Source: CAZKWG01 sp964615375 (GTDB lineage Bacteria; Myxococcota_A; UBA796; CAZKWG01). Taken from it: 64,000 bases of DNA. The notes beneath the pieces were generated by a model that worked only from the letters and a program-made list of their open reading frames with translations, did no database searches and had not been told where the DNA came from. The position numbers were made by a program, and so were the translations under genes. The stretch is from the NCBI GenBank assembly GCA_964615375.1, contig CAZTOW010000001.1, positions 434,001 through 498,000 on the forward strand, written 5' to 3'. Each line of letters opens with the position of its first letter. The stretch's first letter is position 1. This document shows, piece after piece, positions 35,107-43,747 of this stretch.

Positions 35107-35690
35107 GGCGCAGGGTCTTCGCCATCGTCGAGGGGCACGGCGAGGTGGACGCCGTCCCCGTCCTGCTGCGACGGATCTTCGCGGAGCTCGGCGCCACGGA
35201 CGTGGATGTGCTCCCGCCCTGGCGCCTGCCGCGCTCCTCGATGTTGAACGCGCCCTCCGAGCGTGCGCGCGTGGGGCGCGCGGCGCGCCTGAAGGCCGGT
35301 CCCGGTGGCCTCGTCCTGATGCTCCTGGACGCCGACGATGATCTGCCCTGCGCGCTCGGCCCCCGGCTCTCCGAGGTGATCGCCCAGGAGGCGGCTGGTC
35401 CGGCCACCTGCGTCGTCGCGACGCGCGAATTCGAGGCGTGGTTCCTCGCCGGGGTGGAGACGCTCTCCGGCGTGCGAGGGCTCCCGGCGCGCCTGGAGGC
35501 TCCCCCCGATCCCGAGCGAATCCGCGACGCGAAGGGCTGGTTCACGGAGCGCATGGCCCCGGCGCGACGCTACGCGCCCCCTACCGATCAGCCTGCCTTC
35601 GCCGCGAGGTTCGATCTCGTCCGCGCCCGCGAGCGCTCCCGCTCTCTGGACAAGCTCTACCGGGAGCTCCAACGCTGGCTGGAGGGCTGA
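35103..35690 (+). CDS. DUF4276 TOPRIM-like protein, second gene of the AAA module
   Basis: 195 residues. Metal-binding TOPRIM-type acids are visible: Glu10 and Glu14 in VEGHGE, Asp76, Asp78 and Asp80 in LLDADDD, and Glu111 in REFEAWFLAG, the DUF4276 hallmark. The fold is related to the TOPRIM nuclease part of OLD proteins and of PARIS AriB. It overlaps the ATPase gene by four bases, so the two proteins are made together. Best guess: nuclease or toxin effector kept in check by the ATPase until phage infection; inferred from family pairing. Confidence 0.85.
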   Translation: MRRRVFAIVEGHGEVDAVPVLLRRIFAELGATDVDVLPPWRLPRSSMLNAPSERARVGRAARLKAGPGGLVLMLLDADDDLPCALGPRLSEVIAQEAAGPATCVVATREFEAWFLAGVETLSGVRGLPARLEAPPDPERIRDAKGWFTERMAPARRYAPPTDQPAFAARFDLVRARERSRSLDKLYRELQRWLEG

Positions 35691-36812
35691 TTGATCCCCC
35701 TCCTCCTCGCCATGCCCGCGCCGCCCGCCACGGTCGAGGTCGCCCGGCCCAGCTCCTCGGCCGAGGATCGCCTGTGGGTGGACCTGGATCGCCGCCTCGC
35801 CGACCCGGACGCCTACCGGGCGCTGGTGGACGCCCAGACCGGTAACTTCCCGGAATTCCGCCTCTTCCCCTATGTGCTGCCCGTGCTCGCCCTGGCCAGC
35901 CGCGCGCAGCGCGAGGGCGAGGACCCGGCGGCGCTCCTGGCGCGGATGGAGACGCTGCTGGACCTGCTGGTGCCCGAGGTCGCCCGGCGCTTGAAGGTAA
36001 GCGGTCCCGACGGGATCCCCGGGGCGCGAGGTCAGGGGACCTGGCGGGGGCAGCTGGCCCTGGCGCTGAGCGCGTACCGGATGGCGGGGGGCGGAGACCG
36101 CTACGAGGCGCTGCACGCCGAGCTCTGCGCGGTCCTGCTGTCTGAGCTCCAGGCCCGCGGGGGAGCCCCCATCGACGCCTACCCGGGCCTGGTCTGGGGC
36201 TTCGACACCATCCCCGTCCTGCTGGCCCTGCGCCTGCGGGATCGGGCCGTGGGCCTGCCGGGGGCGGAGGAGGCCATCCAGGCGCACCTCCGCTGGGTGG
36301 ACGAGCACCTGGACCCCGAGACCTCCCTGCCCCCGAGCCGCATCGACCTGGAGAGCGGCCGGTTCGTAGAGGGCCCGCGCGGCGCGGACCTCGGCCTGCG
36401 CATCACGCTGATGGCCCAGCTCGACCCGGCGCGGGCGGCTGTGCTCTACGAGCGCTTCGTCCAGCACTTCTCGACGGAGGTGCTGGGCATGGAGGGCTTC
36501 GCCGAGTGGCCGGACGGCAAGGCCGGGCGACCGGACTACGACTCTGGCCCGGTGGTGCTGGGGCTGGGGATGTCGTCCACCGGCTTCGGGCTGGGCGCGG
36601 CGCGGGCGCTGGGCGACCGGGAGCGCTTCGCCCGGATGGAGCCGCAGCTCACCCGCTTCCCGCTGCTGCTGGCGCAGTCCGGGCCGCTGGTGGGGCCGCA
36701 GCTCCAGGCCCTGGGGATGCGCCTGGACACTGGGGAGTTCCTCACCGGGCTGCTGCTCGGCGACCTCTCCATGCTCTGGGGCCTGAGCTGGGAGGACTGG
36801 GGGGCGCGCTGA
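35691..36812 (+). CDS. Predicted alpha/alpha-toroid protein of unknown function
   Basis: 373 residues with TTG 35691 as start (GGAGGG four bases upstream), immediately after the DUF4276 stop; ATG 35712 would give a protein without the short hydrophobic start MIPLLLAMPAPPA. The sequence is mostly Ala/Leu/Arg helices with conserved-looking patches (YPGLVWGFDTIPVLLAL; DYDSGPVVLGLGMSSTGFGL; LSMLWGLSWEDWG) that recall six-hairpin glycosidase or terpenoid-type toroids. No catalytic residues can be fixed. It could be a passenger of the ATPase/TOPRIM module or simply the next gene. Confidence 0.6.
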   Translation: MIPLLLAMPAPPATVEVARPSSSAEDRLWVDLDRRLADPDAYRALVDAQTGNFPEFRLFPYVLPVLALASRAQREGEDPAALLARMETLLDLLVPEVARRLKVSGPDGIPGARGQGTWRGQLALALSAYRMAGGGDRYEALHAELCAVLLSELQARGGAPIDAYPGLVWGFDTIPVLLALRLRDRAVGLPGAEEAIQAHLRWVDEHLDPETSLPPSRIDLESGRFVEGPRGADLGLRITLMAQLDPARAAVLYERFVQHFSTEVLGMEGFAEWPDGKAGRPDYDSGPVVLGLGMSSTGFGLGAARALGDRERFARMEPQLTRFPLLLAQSGPLVGPQLQALGMRLDTGEFLTGLLLGDLSMLWGLSWEDWGAR

Positions 36813-36813
36813 C

Positions 36814-37056
36814 TCAGGTGGTCGAGAAGCCCTGCTTGCTGTCGTACTTCAAGCACGAGCTCCCCACGCAGAGCCGGAGGTTCCAGGCCTGGGCGTCGTC
36901 GAGGAAGACCGTGCCGTCGGGGAGCTCGGTCACCGGGATGGCCAGGGGGAGCTCCGGGGCGAGGTCCACGTCCAGCGCGTCCAGCGAGGTCGAGGGGAGG
37001 CTGCCGGGGTTGAGCGAGAGGGTGAGCGCGGACAGACCGATGGCGAAAGGGGACAT
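36814..37056 (-). CDS. Tiny secreted protein with WNLxLC motif (paralog 1)
   Basis: 80 residues from ATG 37056, with AAGGAG upstream. The N-terminus is hydrophobic and may be a weak signal (MSPFAIGLSALTLSLNPGS). The C-terminus carries W-N-L-x-L-C-x4-C-x2-Y-D-S-x2-G-F-S, the same pattern as the neighbouring gene. No known family is recognised. The two Cys probably form a disulfide outside the cytoplasm. It is convergent with the toroid-protein gene, one base between stops. Confidence 0.65.
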   Translation of the reverse strand: MSPFAIGLSALTLSLNPGSLPSTSLDALDVDLAPELPLAIPVTELPDGTVFLDDAQAWNLRLCVGSSCLKYDSKQGFSTT

Positions 37057-37115
37057 GATGTGCTCCTTGAGGTGTGTTGAGTTGTGAACAAATCTGAGGT
37101 CAGGGGATGGGAGGC

Positions 37116-37403
37116 TCAGGGCGTGACGGGCCAGGAGGAGTAGCCGTCCTCGCTGTCGTAGGCCATGCAGGTGAGCTCCAGGCACAGCTCCAGGTTCCAA
37201 GGCTGGTTCTCCGCGGACATCATGTCCAGGAGCGCGGCCTCCAGGGTCTCGTCGGCCATCTCGAAGACCGTCGAGAGGAACTCCTCCAGGCTGAGCTCCT
37301 CCTCACCCGGGGCCGTCTCCTCGGGTGGCGGGGGCGGGGGCTCCTCGGCGAAGGCCGGGGCGGAGAGGGCGAAGACGGACAGAAGGGTGGCGGCGGCGCG
37401 CAT
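37116..37403 (-). CDS. Tiny secreted protein with WNLxLC motif (paralog 2)
   Basis: 95 residues with a clear Sec signal (MRAAATLLSVFALSAPAFA). An acidic Pro/Glu linker is followed by an amphipathic helix (LEEFLSTVFEMADETLEAAL) and the C-terminal motif W-N-L-x-L-C-x4-C-x2-Y-D-S-x2-G-Y-S. The motif aligns without gaps to that of the gene 59 bases downstream, while the N-terminal halves are unrelated in sequence. A conserved end behind a variable leader suggests the C-terminal 21 residues are the functional part. Confidence 0.7.
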   Translation of the reverse strand: MRAAATLLSVFALSAPAFAEEPPPPPPEETAPGEEELSLEEFLSTVFEMADETLEAALLDMMSAENQPWNLELCLELTCMAYDSEDGYSSWPVTP

Positions 37404-37496
37404 GGGTGGCTCCGGGGGTTCGGTGGCTTCGAGGCTTCGTTTCTTCGGCGCCGTGTCCGCGCCGTGCCTTCTGTACGATCACCGGCCCCGAGCGGA

Positions 37497-37769
37497 TCAG
37501 CTCTGTTCGCGCCCGGCCTCACGCGCCGCGATCAGGGCGTCGATCAGCGCGTCGGGGACGTCGTCGGGCAGGGGCGCGTCCGGCTCGTCGCGCACCCGCT
37601 CCAGCAGCTTCGTCGTGATCTGGTAGTTCTGCAGATAGCTCTGACAGGCGTCACAGATCGCCAGGTGCGCGTCGGCCGAGGCGCGCTGCTCGGGCGCCAG
37701 CTCCTCGGCCAGCAGCGCGTAGATGAGGTCGATGAACTCGCGGCAGCTCATGTCTCGGGTGACGCTCAT
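37497..37769 (-). CDS. Zinc-binding anti-sigma factor
   Basis: 90 residues, soluble. His35xxxCys39xxCys42 (AHLAICDAC) with Cys9 upstream matches the zf-HC2/ZAS domain of anti-sigma factors. It lacks a membrane helix, so it is a cytoplasmic, possibly redox- or metal-sensitive inhibitor. It overlaps the ECF sigma gene by four bases, the normal arrangement for a cognate pair. Confidence 0.9.
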   Translation of the reverse strand: MSVTRDMSCREFIDLIYALLAEELAPEQRASADAHLAICDACQSYLQNYQITTKLLERVRDEPDAPLPDDVPDALIDALIAAREAGREQS

Positions 37770-38401
37770 GGGGAGCCCTCGCGCAGGTAGGGGTCGAGCA
37801 GCGCGCGGAGAGCCTGGCGCGCCCGGTGGAGGCGGATCTTGACGGTGCCCGGCGTGATCTCCAGCAGCGTCGCGGTCTCATCGGTGTCCAGGCCCTCGAT
37901 GTCCCGCAGGGTGAGCACCACGCGGTAGGCTTCGGGGAGCTGGCCGATGCAGCGGTGCAGGAGGGCCAGCTCCTGCGCGGAGGCGACGGAGTCCTCGGCA
38001 GAGCGCGGGGTCCAGGGCTCGGCGGGGTGCTCGGCGTGGCCGTCCTCCAGGAAGGTCGGCAGGAGATCCTCGATGGCGACCTCCGGCCGGCGCCCGCGGC
38101 TGCGCAGCTTCATGAGCGCGGTGTTGACCACGATGCGGTGCAGCCAGGTGGAGAGGCGCGCGCCGCCCTCGAAGCGATCGATGTTGCGGAAGGCCGAGAT
38201 CAGCGCGTCCTGGAGCGCGTCGCGAGCGTCCTCCTCCCGGTTCAGCAGGCGCCGGGCCACCGCCAGCATGCGCGGCCCGTGCAGGCGCACCAGGGCCTCG
38301 CTCGCCCGTCTATCGCCGGCACGGATCCCGGCGACCAGCGCGGCCTCGTCCTGGAGAGGGGCCGTTGTTGGAGATCGACCGGGCGCGAGCGTCGGGCGCA
38401 T
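37766..38401 (-). CDS. ECF-type RNA polymerase sigma factor
   Basis: 211 residues. Region 2 lies at about 35-100 (ALVRLHGPRMLAVARRLLN; DALQDALISAFRNIDRFEGG; LSTWLHRIVVNTAL) and region 4 at about 145-200 (LPEAYRVVLTLRDIEGLDTDETATLL; GTVKIRLHRARQALR). The linker is somewhat long and acidic. It should direct transcription of a small regulon and be held by the zinc anti-sigma encoded downstream. Divergent from the acyltransferase gene, with a 116-base shared promoter region. Confidence 0.95.
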   Translation of the reverse strand: MRPTLAPGRSPTTAPLQDEAALVAGIRAGDRRASEALVRLHGPRMLAVARRLLNREEDARDALQDALISAFRNIDRFEGGARLSTWLHRIVVNTALMKLRSRGRRPEVAIEDLLPTFLEDGHAEHPAEPWTPRSAEDSVASAQELALLHRCIGQLPEAYRVVLTLRDIEGLDTDETATLLEITPGTVKIRLHRARQALRALLDPYLREGSP

Positions 38402-38453
38402 GGTCTTTCAGGTATTCCTGAGGCTCCCGGCCGTCGAGGCCCCCGCGTCCACC

Positions 38454-38482
38454 TTGAACTTCCCGGTCTTCTTCGCTACGCT
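38454..38482 (+). promoter_or_regulatory. Sigma-70-like promoter for the acyltransferase gene
   Basis: TTGAAC (38454-38459), a 17-base spacer and TACGCT (38477-38482) lie 35 bases before the GTG at 38518; the distances fit a housekeeping promoter. Confidence 0.5.
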
Positions 38483-38517
38483 CCCGCGAATCCCGAGCCG
38501 GAGGAGGGGGCAGCGCT

Positions 38518-39723
38518 GTGAAAGGGACGACCAACACCCCGTTACCACCTACCGCTGAGAGCCTCGCGCTGCTGCGGCACCGGCATGATCGTTATCGGGG
38601 CTTCATGGCCAGTGTGCTGCGCACCTTGATGCCGCTGACCTGGGAGGGGGAGGAGAACGTGCCCCGCGAGGGCCCGGTGGTCTTCCTCTGCAACCACGTC
38701 GAGTTCACCGACGCCATCACGATGAACATCGTCGCCCGGCGCCCGGTGGTGGTGATGGGCACCGAGGCGCTGGCCCAGGGCTTGCCGGGCAAGCTGATCC
38801 TGGCCTTCGGGCTGTCGCCCAAGAAGAAGAACATGCCGGACAGCAAGGCCGTCCGGCTCATGAAGAGCTGGATCGACCTGGGCGCCGCCATCGGCATCTT
38901 CCCCGAGGGCGAGCGCACCTGGGACGGCCGGCCCCTGCCCCTGGTGTCTGGCATCGAGAAGCTGGTGCTGCTGATGGGCGCGCCGGTGGTCACGATGCGC
39001 ATCTACAACGGCTACCGCTCCTGGCCGCGCTGGGCCCCGCTGCCGCGCCGCGGGCGGGTCCACGCCGTGGTGGATCCGCCGGTGCTCTTCGACAAGAAGC
39101 AGGGCGCGCCCTCGGTCCTGGCCGAGCTGCAACGCCGGCTGCGCGTGGACGACGCCGAGGGCCCCCACTGGCCTCTGCGCGGGATCCGGCTCGCGCAGGG
39201 CCTCAGCAACGTGCTCTACGCCTGCCCGAACTGCGGGCGGGTCGAGGGCCTGGTGGAGCTGGGCGACGCCGTGGCCTGCAGCGCCTGCCGGGATCGCTGG
39301 CGGGTGACGGCGGACAGCACGCTCATCGGCCCCGGGGGCGAGCGCCGTCTGGCCGATCTCGCCGACCTGCGCCGGGCGCGCCTGGACCAGGAGGGCTGGC
39401 GGGATCGCGCGCTCACCGGCGGGGCGCTGCTCCAGAGCGGGCCGTGCACAGTGCTCGACGAGACCACCGAGGAGCGCGTCCCCGCGGGCAGCGGCCGCCT
39501 GGTGCTGACCGAGGAGGAGATCCGCCTCGAAGGCTCCGATCTGCGCATCCCGCTGCACGAGCTCGCCACGGCCAACGTGGAGAACCGCCACCGCCTCTGG
39601 CTGCGGACGAAGGCCGGGCGCCTGCTGGAGCCCGTGCTCCCGCGGGAGAGCGTGCTCAAGTGGGAGCACTTCATCGAGCACTGGCGCCGCCGCGCCGCGA
39701 CCTCACCGAACGAAGGAGTCTAG
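38518..39723 (+). CDS. PlsC-type acyltransferase with C-terminal zinc ribbon and PH-like domain
   Basis: 401 residues from GTG 38518 (GGAGGAGG upstream). Residues 50-210 form a glycerolphosphate acyltransferase domain: NHVEFTD gives the catalytic His60-x4-Asp65 and FPEGERTW the substrate-binding block III. After about residue 235 there is a zinc ribbon (CPNC and CSAC) and a beta-rich C-terminal module (SGRLVLTEEEIRLEG) resembling a GRAM/PH-like domain. It probably acylates lysophospholipid or another glycerol lipid; the extra domains are unusual. It is followed after one base by a methyltransferase gene. Confidence 0.85.
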   Translation: MKGTTNTPLPPTAESLALLRHRHDRYRGFMASVLRTLMPLTWEGEENVPREGPVVFLCNHVEFTDAITMNIVARRPVVVMGTEALAQGLPGKLILAFGLSPKKKNMPDSKAVRLMKSWIDLGAAIGIFPEGERTWDGRPLPLVSGIEKLVLLMGAPVVTMRIYNGYRSWPRWAPLPRRGRVHAVVDPPVLFDKKQGAPSVLAELQRRLRVDDAEGPHWPLRGIRLAQGLSNVLYACPNCGRVEGLVELGDAVACSACRDRWRVTADSTLIGPGGERRLADLADLRRARLDQEGWRDRALTGGALLQSGPCTVLDETTEERVPAGSGRLVLTEEEIRLEGSDLRIPLHELATANVENRHRLWLRTKAGRLLEPVLPRESVLKWEHFIEHWRRRAATSPNEGV

Positions 39724-39724
39724 T

Positions 39725-40528
39725 TTGGCCTTCTACCCGTCCCAGCTCCCCGGGCCCCTGCGCCGCGGCTTCTGGGGGCTGGCCTATCAGCTCCTGGCCC
39801 GCCTCTGGCAGCGCGCCGACTGGCGCATGATGAACTACGGCTACGAGCCCGACCACGACGAGCCCGAGGGGCGTCCCCACCTCGACGCCTCGGATGAGCC
39901 GGACCGCGTCTGCATGCAGCTCTACCACCGGGTCGCCCGCCAGCGGACGCTGGACGGCAAGCGCGTGCTGGAGATCGGCAGCGGGCGCGGCGGCGGCGCG
40001 TACTTCGTGCACCGCTACCACCGCCCGGCCAGCATGCTGGGCATGGATCGGTCCGAGGCGGCGGTCGCGCTCTCCCGCAAGCGCGTGGTTGCCGAGGGTC
40101 TGCGCTACGAGGTGGGGGACGCCGAGGCCATCCCGCTGCCCGACGCCTCTGTGGACGTCGTGCTGAACGTGGAGAGCTGCCACTGCTACGGCTCGGTCCC
40201 CACCTTCCTCTCCGAGGTGCGGCGCGTCCTGGCCCCCGGCGGTCACCTGCTCCTGGCCGACCTGCGCCTCTCCGAGCGACAGGCGGCCTTTGACGAGGAG
40301 CTGCGGCAGAGCGGGATGATCGTGGAGGAGCGCGTGGACATCACGGACGGCGTGGTGCGCGGGCTGCGGGTGGACACGCCGCGGCGCAAGCAGCTCATCC
40401 GCGAGGCCGCTCCCTGGGGGCTGGGCGGGGTGATGCGCGCCTTCGCCGCGACCGAGGGCAGCGCCACCTTCCAGGATCTGGCCAGCCGCAACTTCGTCTA
40501 TTACTGTTACGCGCTCCGAAAGCCGTGA
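39725..40528 (+). CDS. Class I SAM-dependent methyltransferase
   Basis: 267 residues from TTG 39725, with AAGGAG six bases upstream. Motif I is VLEIGSGRGGGAYFVHRYH, the acidic SAM-ribose residue follows in LGMDRSEAAV, motif II is GDAEAIPLPDASVDVVLNVESCHCY and motif III is VLAPGGHLLLADLR. The N-terminal segment (WRMMNYGYE) and overall length resemble lipid/phthiotriol-type O-methyltransferases. It is translationally close to the acyltransferase, suggesting joint modification of a lipid; the substrate is inferred only from this. Confidence 0.88.
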   Translation: MAFYPSQLPGPLRRGFWGLAYQLLARLWQRADWRMMNYGYEPDHDEPEGRPHLDASDEPDRVCMQLYHRVARQRTLDGKRVLEIGSGRGGGAYFVHRYHRPASMLGMDRSEAAVALSRKRVVAEGLRYEVGDAEAIPLPDASVDVVLNVESCHCYGSVPTFLSEVRRVLAPGGHLLLADLRLSERQAAFDEELRQSGMIVEERVDITDGVVRGLRVDTPRRKQLIREAAPWGLGGVMRAFAATEGSATFQDLASRNFVYYCYALRKP

Positions 40529-40535
40529 GGGGAAG

Positions 40536-41420
<885 letters not shown>

Positions 41421-41552
41421 GTGTGTGAAAACACCCAGCCCGACAGGGTGAGAGGGCACAGCGCCGGGCCAGACAGGAGGCGCTTCGCCCGCTCCCGGTA
41501 GCTTCGCCTTGATGGCATGTTTCTTGCTGGGTCCCCTCGGCGGGGGGTCAGC

Positions 41553-42650
41553 ATGGGGGGCGAGCTCTTCGGCTACGAGATGATCAGCGCCGGTCAGCCG
41601 GTGCGTCCTGCCCGTCGCGTCCTGGGCGCGCTGCCGCCGGGCGAGGTGAGGGTGCGGGTCGCCGGCTGCGGGCTCTGCCACACCGATCTGGGCTTCCTGT
41701 ACGACGGGGTGCGCACGCGCCAGCCCCCGCCCATCATCCTGGGGCACGAGATCGCCGGGATCGTGGAGGCCGCGGGCGAGGGGGCCGAGGCGCTGCTGGG
41801 CCGGGCGGTGGTGGTGCCGGCCGTGATCCCCTGCGGCCAGTGTCGGGCCTGCAAGGCGGGTCGCTCGATGATCTGCCCCCACCAGGTCATGCCGGGCAAC
41901 GACCGGGACGGCGGCTTCGCCAGCCACGTCGTCGTGCCCGCGCGCGGGCTCTGCGTGGTGCCGGGGGCGGGCGAGGACATGGACGCGCCCCTGGGCCAGG
42001 CCCCGGGCCTCACCCTGCGCCACCTGGCGGTGGTGGCGGACGCGGTCTCGACCCCCTACCAGGCGGTGCTCCGGGCCGGGATCGGCCCCGGAGATCTGGC
42101 GATCGTCGTCGGTCTGGGCGGGGTGGGCAGCTATCTGGTGCAGGTGGCGCGGGCCGCGGGCGCGCACGTCGTCGGGCTGGACCTGAACCCGGCGCGCCTG
42201 GAGCGGGCCGCGGGCTGGGGGGCGGGCCTCGCGCTGGACCCGCGCACCCTGGGCGCGCGCGAGCTGAAGGCGGCGATCAAGGCCCACGCTCGCGAGGTGG
42301 GCGCCGCGGACTTCGGCTGGGCCATCTTCGAGTGCTCCGGCAGCGCGGCGGGCCAGCGGGCCGCCTTCGATCTCATGGTCCACGGCGGCACGCTGGGCGT
42401 GGTCGGCTACACCATGGACAAGATCGAGCTCCGGCTCTCCAACCTCATGGCGCTGGACGCCCGCGCCATCGGCAACTGGGGCTGCGCGCCCGAGCACTAC
42501 CCGGCCATCGTGGACCTCGCCCTGCGCGGCGTGATCGACGTGGTCTCCAACACCGAGCTGCGTCCGCTCCGCGCCCTGCCCTCGGCGCTGGAGGACGCGC
42601 ACAGCCACGGGGCCGACCGCCGCCTCGTGCTCACGCCAGAGGTCTCCTGA
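41553..42650 (+). CDS. had: 6-hydroxycyclohex-1-ene-1-carboxyl-CoA dehydrogenase
   Basis: 365 residues from ATG 41553; an upstream in-frame ATG at 41517 adds 12 non-conserved residues. It is a zinc-type medium-chain dehydrogenase: catalytic Cys39 (GCGLCHTD), His65-Glu66 (LGHE) and structural-zinc Cys94, 97, 100 and 108 (CGQCRACKAGRSMIC). The NAD site is GLGGVGSYLVQVARAAGAHVVGLD. The family alone would not fix the substrate, but the gene opens an operon with oah, dch and bcrCBAD, where this enzyme oxidises the 6-hydroxy intermediate to 6-oxocyclohex-1-ene-1-carboxyl-CoA. It overlaps oah by one base (TGATG). Confidence 0.9.
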   Translation: MGGELFGYEMISAGQPVRPARRVLGALPPGEVRVRVAGCGLCHTDLGFLYDGVRTRQPPPIILGHEIAGIVEAAGEGAEALLGRAVVVPAVIPCGQCRACKAGRSMICPHQVMPGNDRDGGFASHVVVPARGLCVVPGAGEDMDAPLGQAPGLTLRHLAVVADAVSTPYQAVLRAGIGPGDLAIVVGLGGVGSYLVQVARAAGAHVVGLDLNPARLERAAGWGAGLALDPRTLGARELKAAIKAHAREVGAADFGWAIFECSGSAAGQRAAFDLMVHGGTLGVVGYTMDKIELRLSNLMALDARAIGNWGCAPEHYPAIVDLALRGVIDVVSNTELRPLRALPSALEDAHSHGADRRLVLTPEVS

Positions 42651-43747
42651 TGGACTGGAAGAGCCACGATCTCGTCGCCACCGACTACAAGGAGATCCGG
42701 GTCGAGCGCCGGCCCGTCCTGCTGCCCGACGGGCGGCCGGCGGAGGGCCTGCACAACGTCTGGATCATGCTGGACAACCCGAGCCAGCTCAACTCCTACA
42801 CCACCGGCGCGATCAAGGAGGTCATCCTGGCCTTCCGCGAGGCGTCCAACGACCGGCGGGCGGTGGCGGCGGTGTTCACCGGCACCGGCGACCGCGCCTT
42901 CTGCACGGGCGGGAACACGAAGGAGTACGCCGAGTACTACGCGGGGCGGCCCGAGGAGTACCGCCAGTACATGCGGCTCTTCAACGACATGGTCTCCGGC
43001 ATCCTGGAGTGCGACAAGCCCGTGATCTGCCGGGTCAACGGGATGCGCATCGGCGGGGGCCAGGAGATCGGGATGGCCTGCGACTACTCCATCGCGCAGG
43101 ACATGGCGCGCTTCGGGCAGGCGGGGCCGCGGCACGGCAGCGCCCCCGACGGCGGGGCCACCGACTTCCTGCCCCTCTTCGTGGGCGTGGAGAACGCGAT
43201 GTTCTCCTGCACCGCCTGTGAGCCCTGGAGCGCGCACAAGGCCATGCGCCTCGGGCTGCTGACCGACCTCGTGCCGGCGCTGAAGGTGGACGGGCAGCAC
43301 GTCCCCAACCCGCTGTGCTGGACGGACTGCGGGGTGGACGCCTGGGGCCGCCCGCGGCTGGGTGAGTGGAAGACCGGGGCGGACGCGGACGCGGGCAAGG
43401 CCCTGCTCAAGCGCGGGCAGCTGGACCTCTCGCTCCTGGACCAGGCGGTGGACGCGCTGGCCACGAAGCTGCTCATGACCTTCCCCGGCTGCCTCACCAA
43501 GACCATCGAGAGCATCCGCAAGCACAAGCTCGCCTGGTGGGACAAGAACCGCGAGCAGAACCGCGCCTGGCTCGCGCTCAACATGATGACCGAGGCCAAC
43601 GCCGGCTTCCGGGCCTTCAACGCGGGCAAGGGCGCCGACCGCGAGGTGGACTTCCCTGCCCTCCGCCGCCGCCTGGCCGAGGGCGAGCGCTGGAGCGAGG
43701 ACCTGATCCTCTCGGTGGGCCCGGCGGGCCTGCGGGAGCGCGCTTGA
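42650..43747 (+). CDS. oah: 6-oxocyclohex-1-ene-1-carbonyl-CoA hydrolase
   Basis: 365 residues. It is a crotonase-fold protein longer than ordinary enoyl-CoA hydratases, with the extended N-terminus and Tyr-rich block seen in Oah (GNTKEYAEYYAGRPEEYRQY), the second oxyanion block MRIGGGQEIGMACDYSIAQD and a Cys-containing insert (NPLCWTDCGVDAWGRP). Oah adds water twice and opens the alicyclic ring to 3-hydroxypimelyl-CoA. The ATG overlaps the had stop (TGATG) and the gene end overlaps dch by TTGA, so its translation is tightly coupled. Confidence 0.93.
   Translation: MDWKSHDLVATDYKEIRVERRPVLLPDGRPAEGLHNVWIMLDNPSQLNSYTTGAIKEVILAFREASNDRRAVAAVFTGTGDRAFCTGGNTKEYAEYYAGRPEEYRQYMRLFNDMVSGILECDKPVICRVNGMRIGGGQEIGMACDYSIAQDMARFGQAGPRHGSAPDGGATDFLPLFVGVENAMFSCTACEPWSAHKAMRLGLLTDLVPALKVDGQHVPNPLCWTDCGVDAWGRPRLGEWKTGADADAGKALLKRGQLDLSLLDQAVDALATKLLMTFPGCLTKTIESIRKHKLAWWDKNREQNRAWLALNMMTEANAGFRAFNAGKGADREVDFPALRRRLAEGERWSEDLILSVGPAGLRERA

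Noticed and set aside
41840..43747. 635-codon frame that would fuse an N-terminal extension to Oah
   Set aside because: The extra part is an alternate reading of had; the real start ATG 42650 overlaps the had stop as expected for coupled genes.
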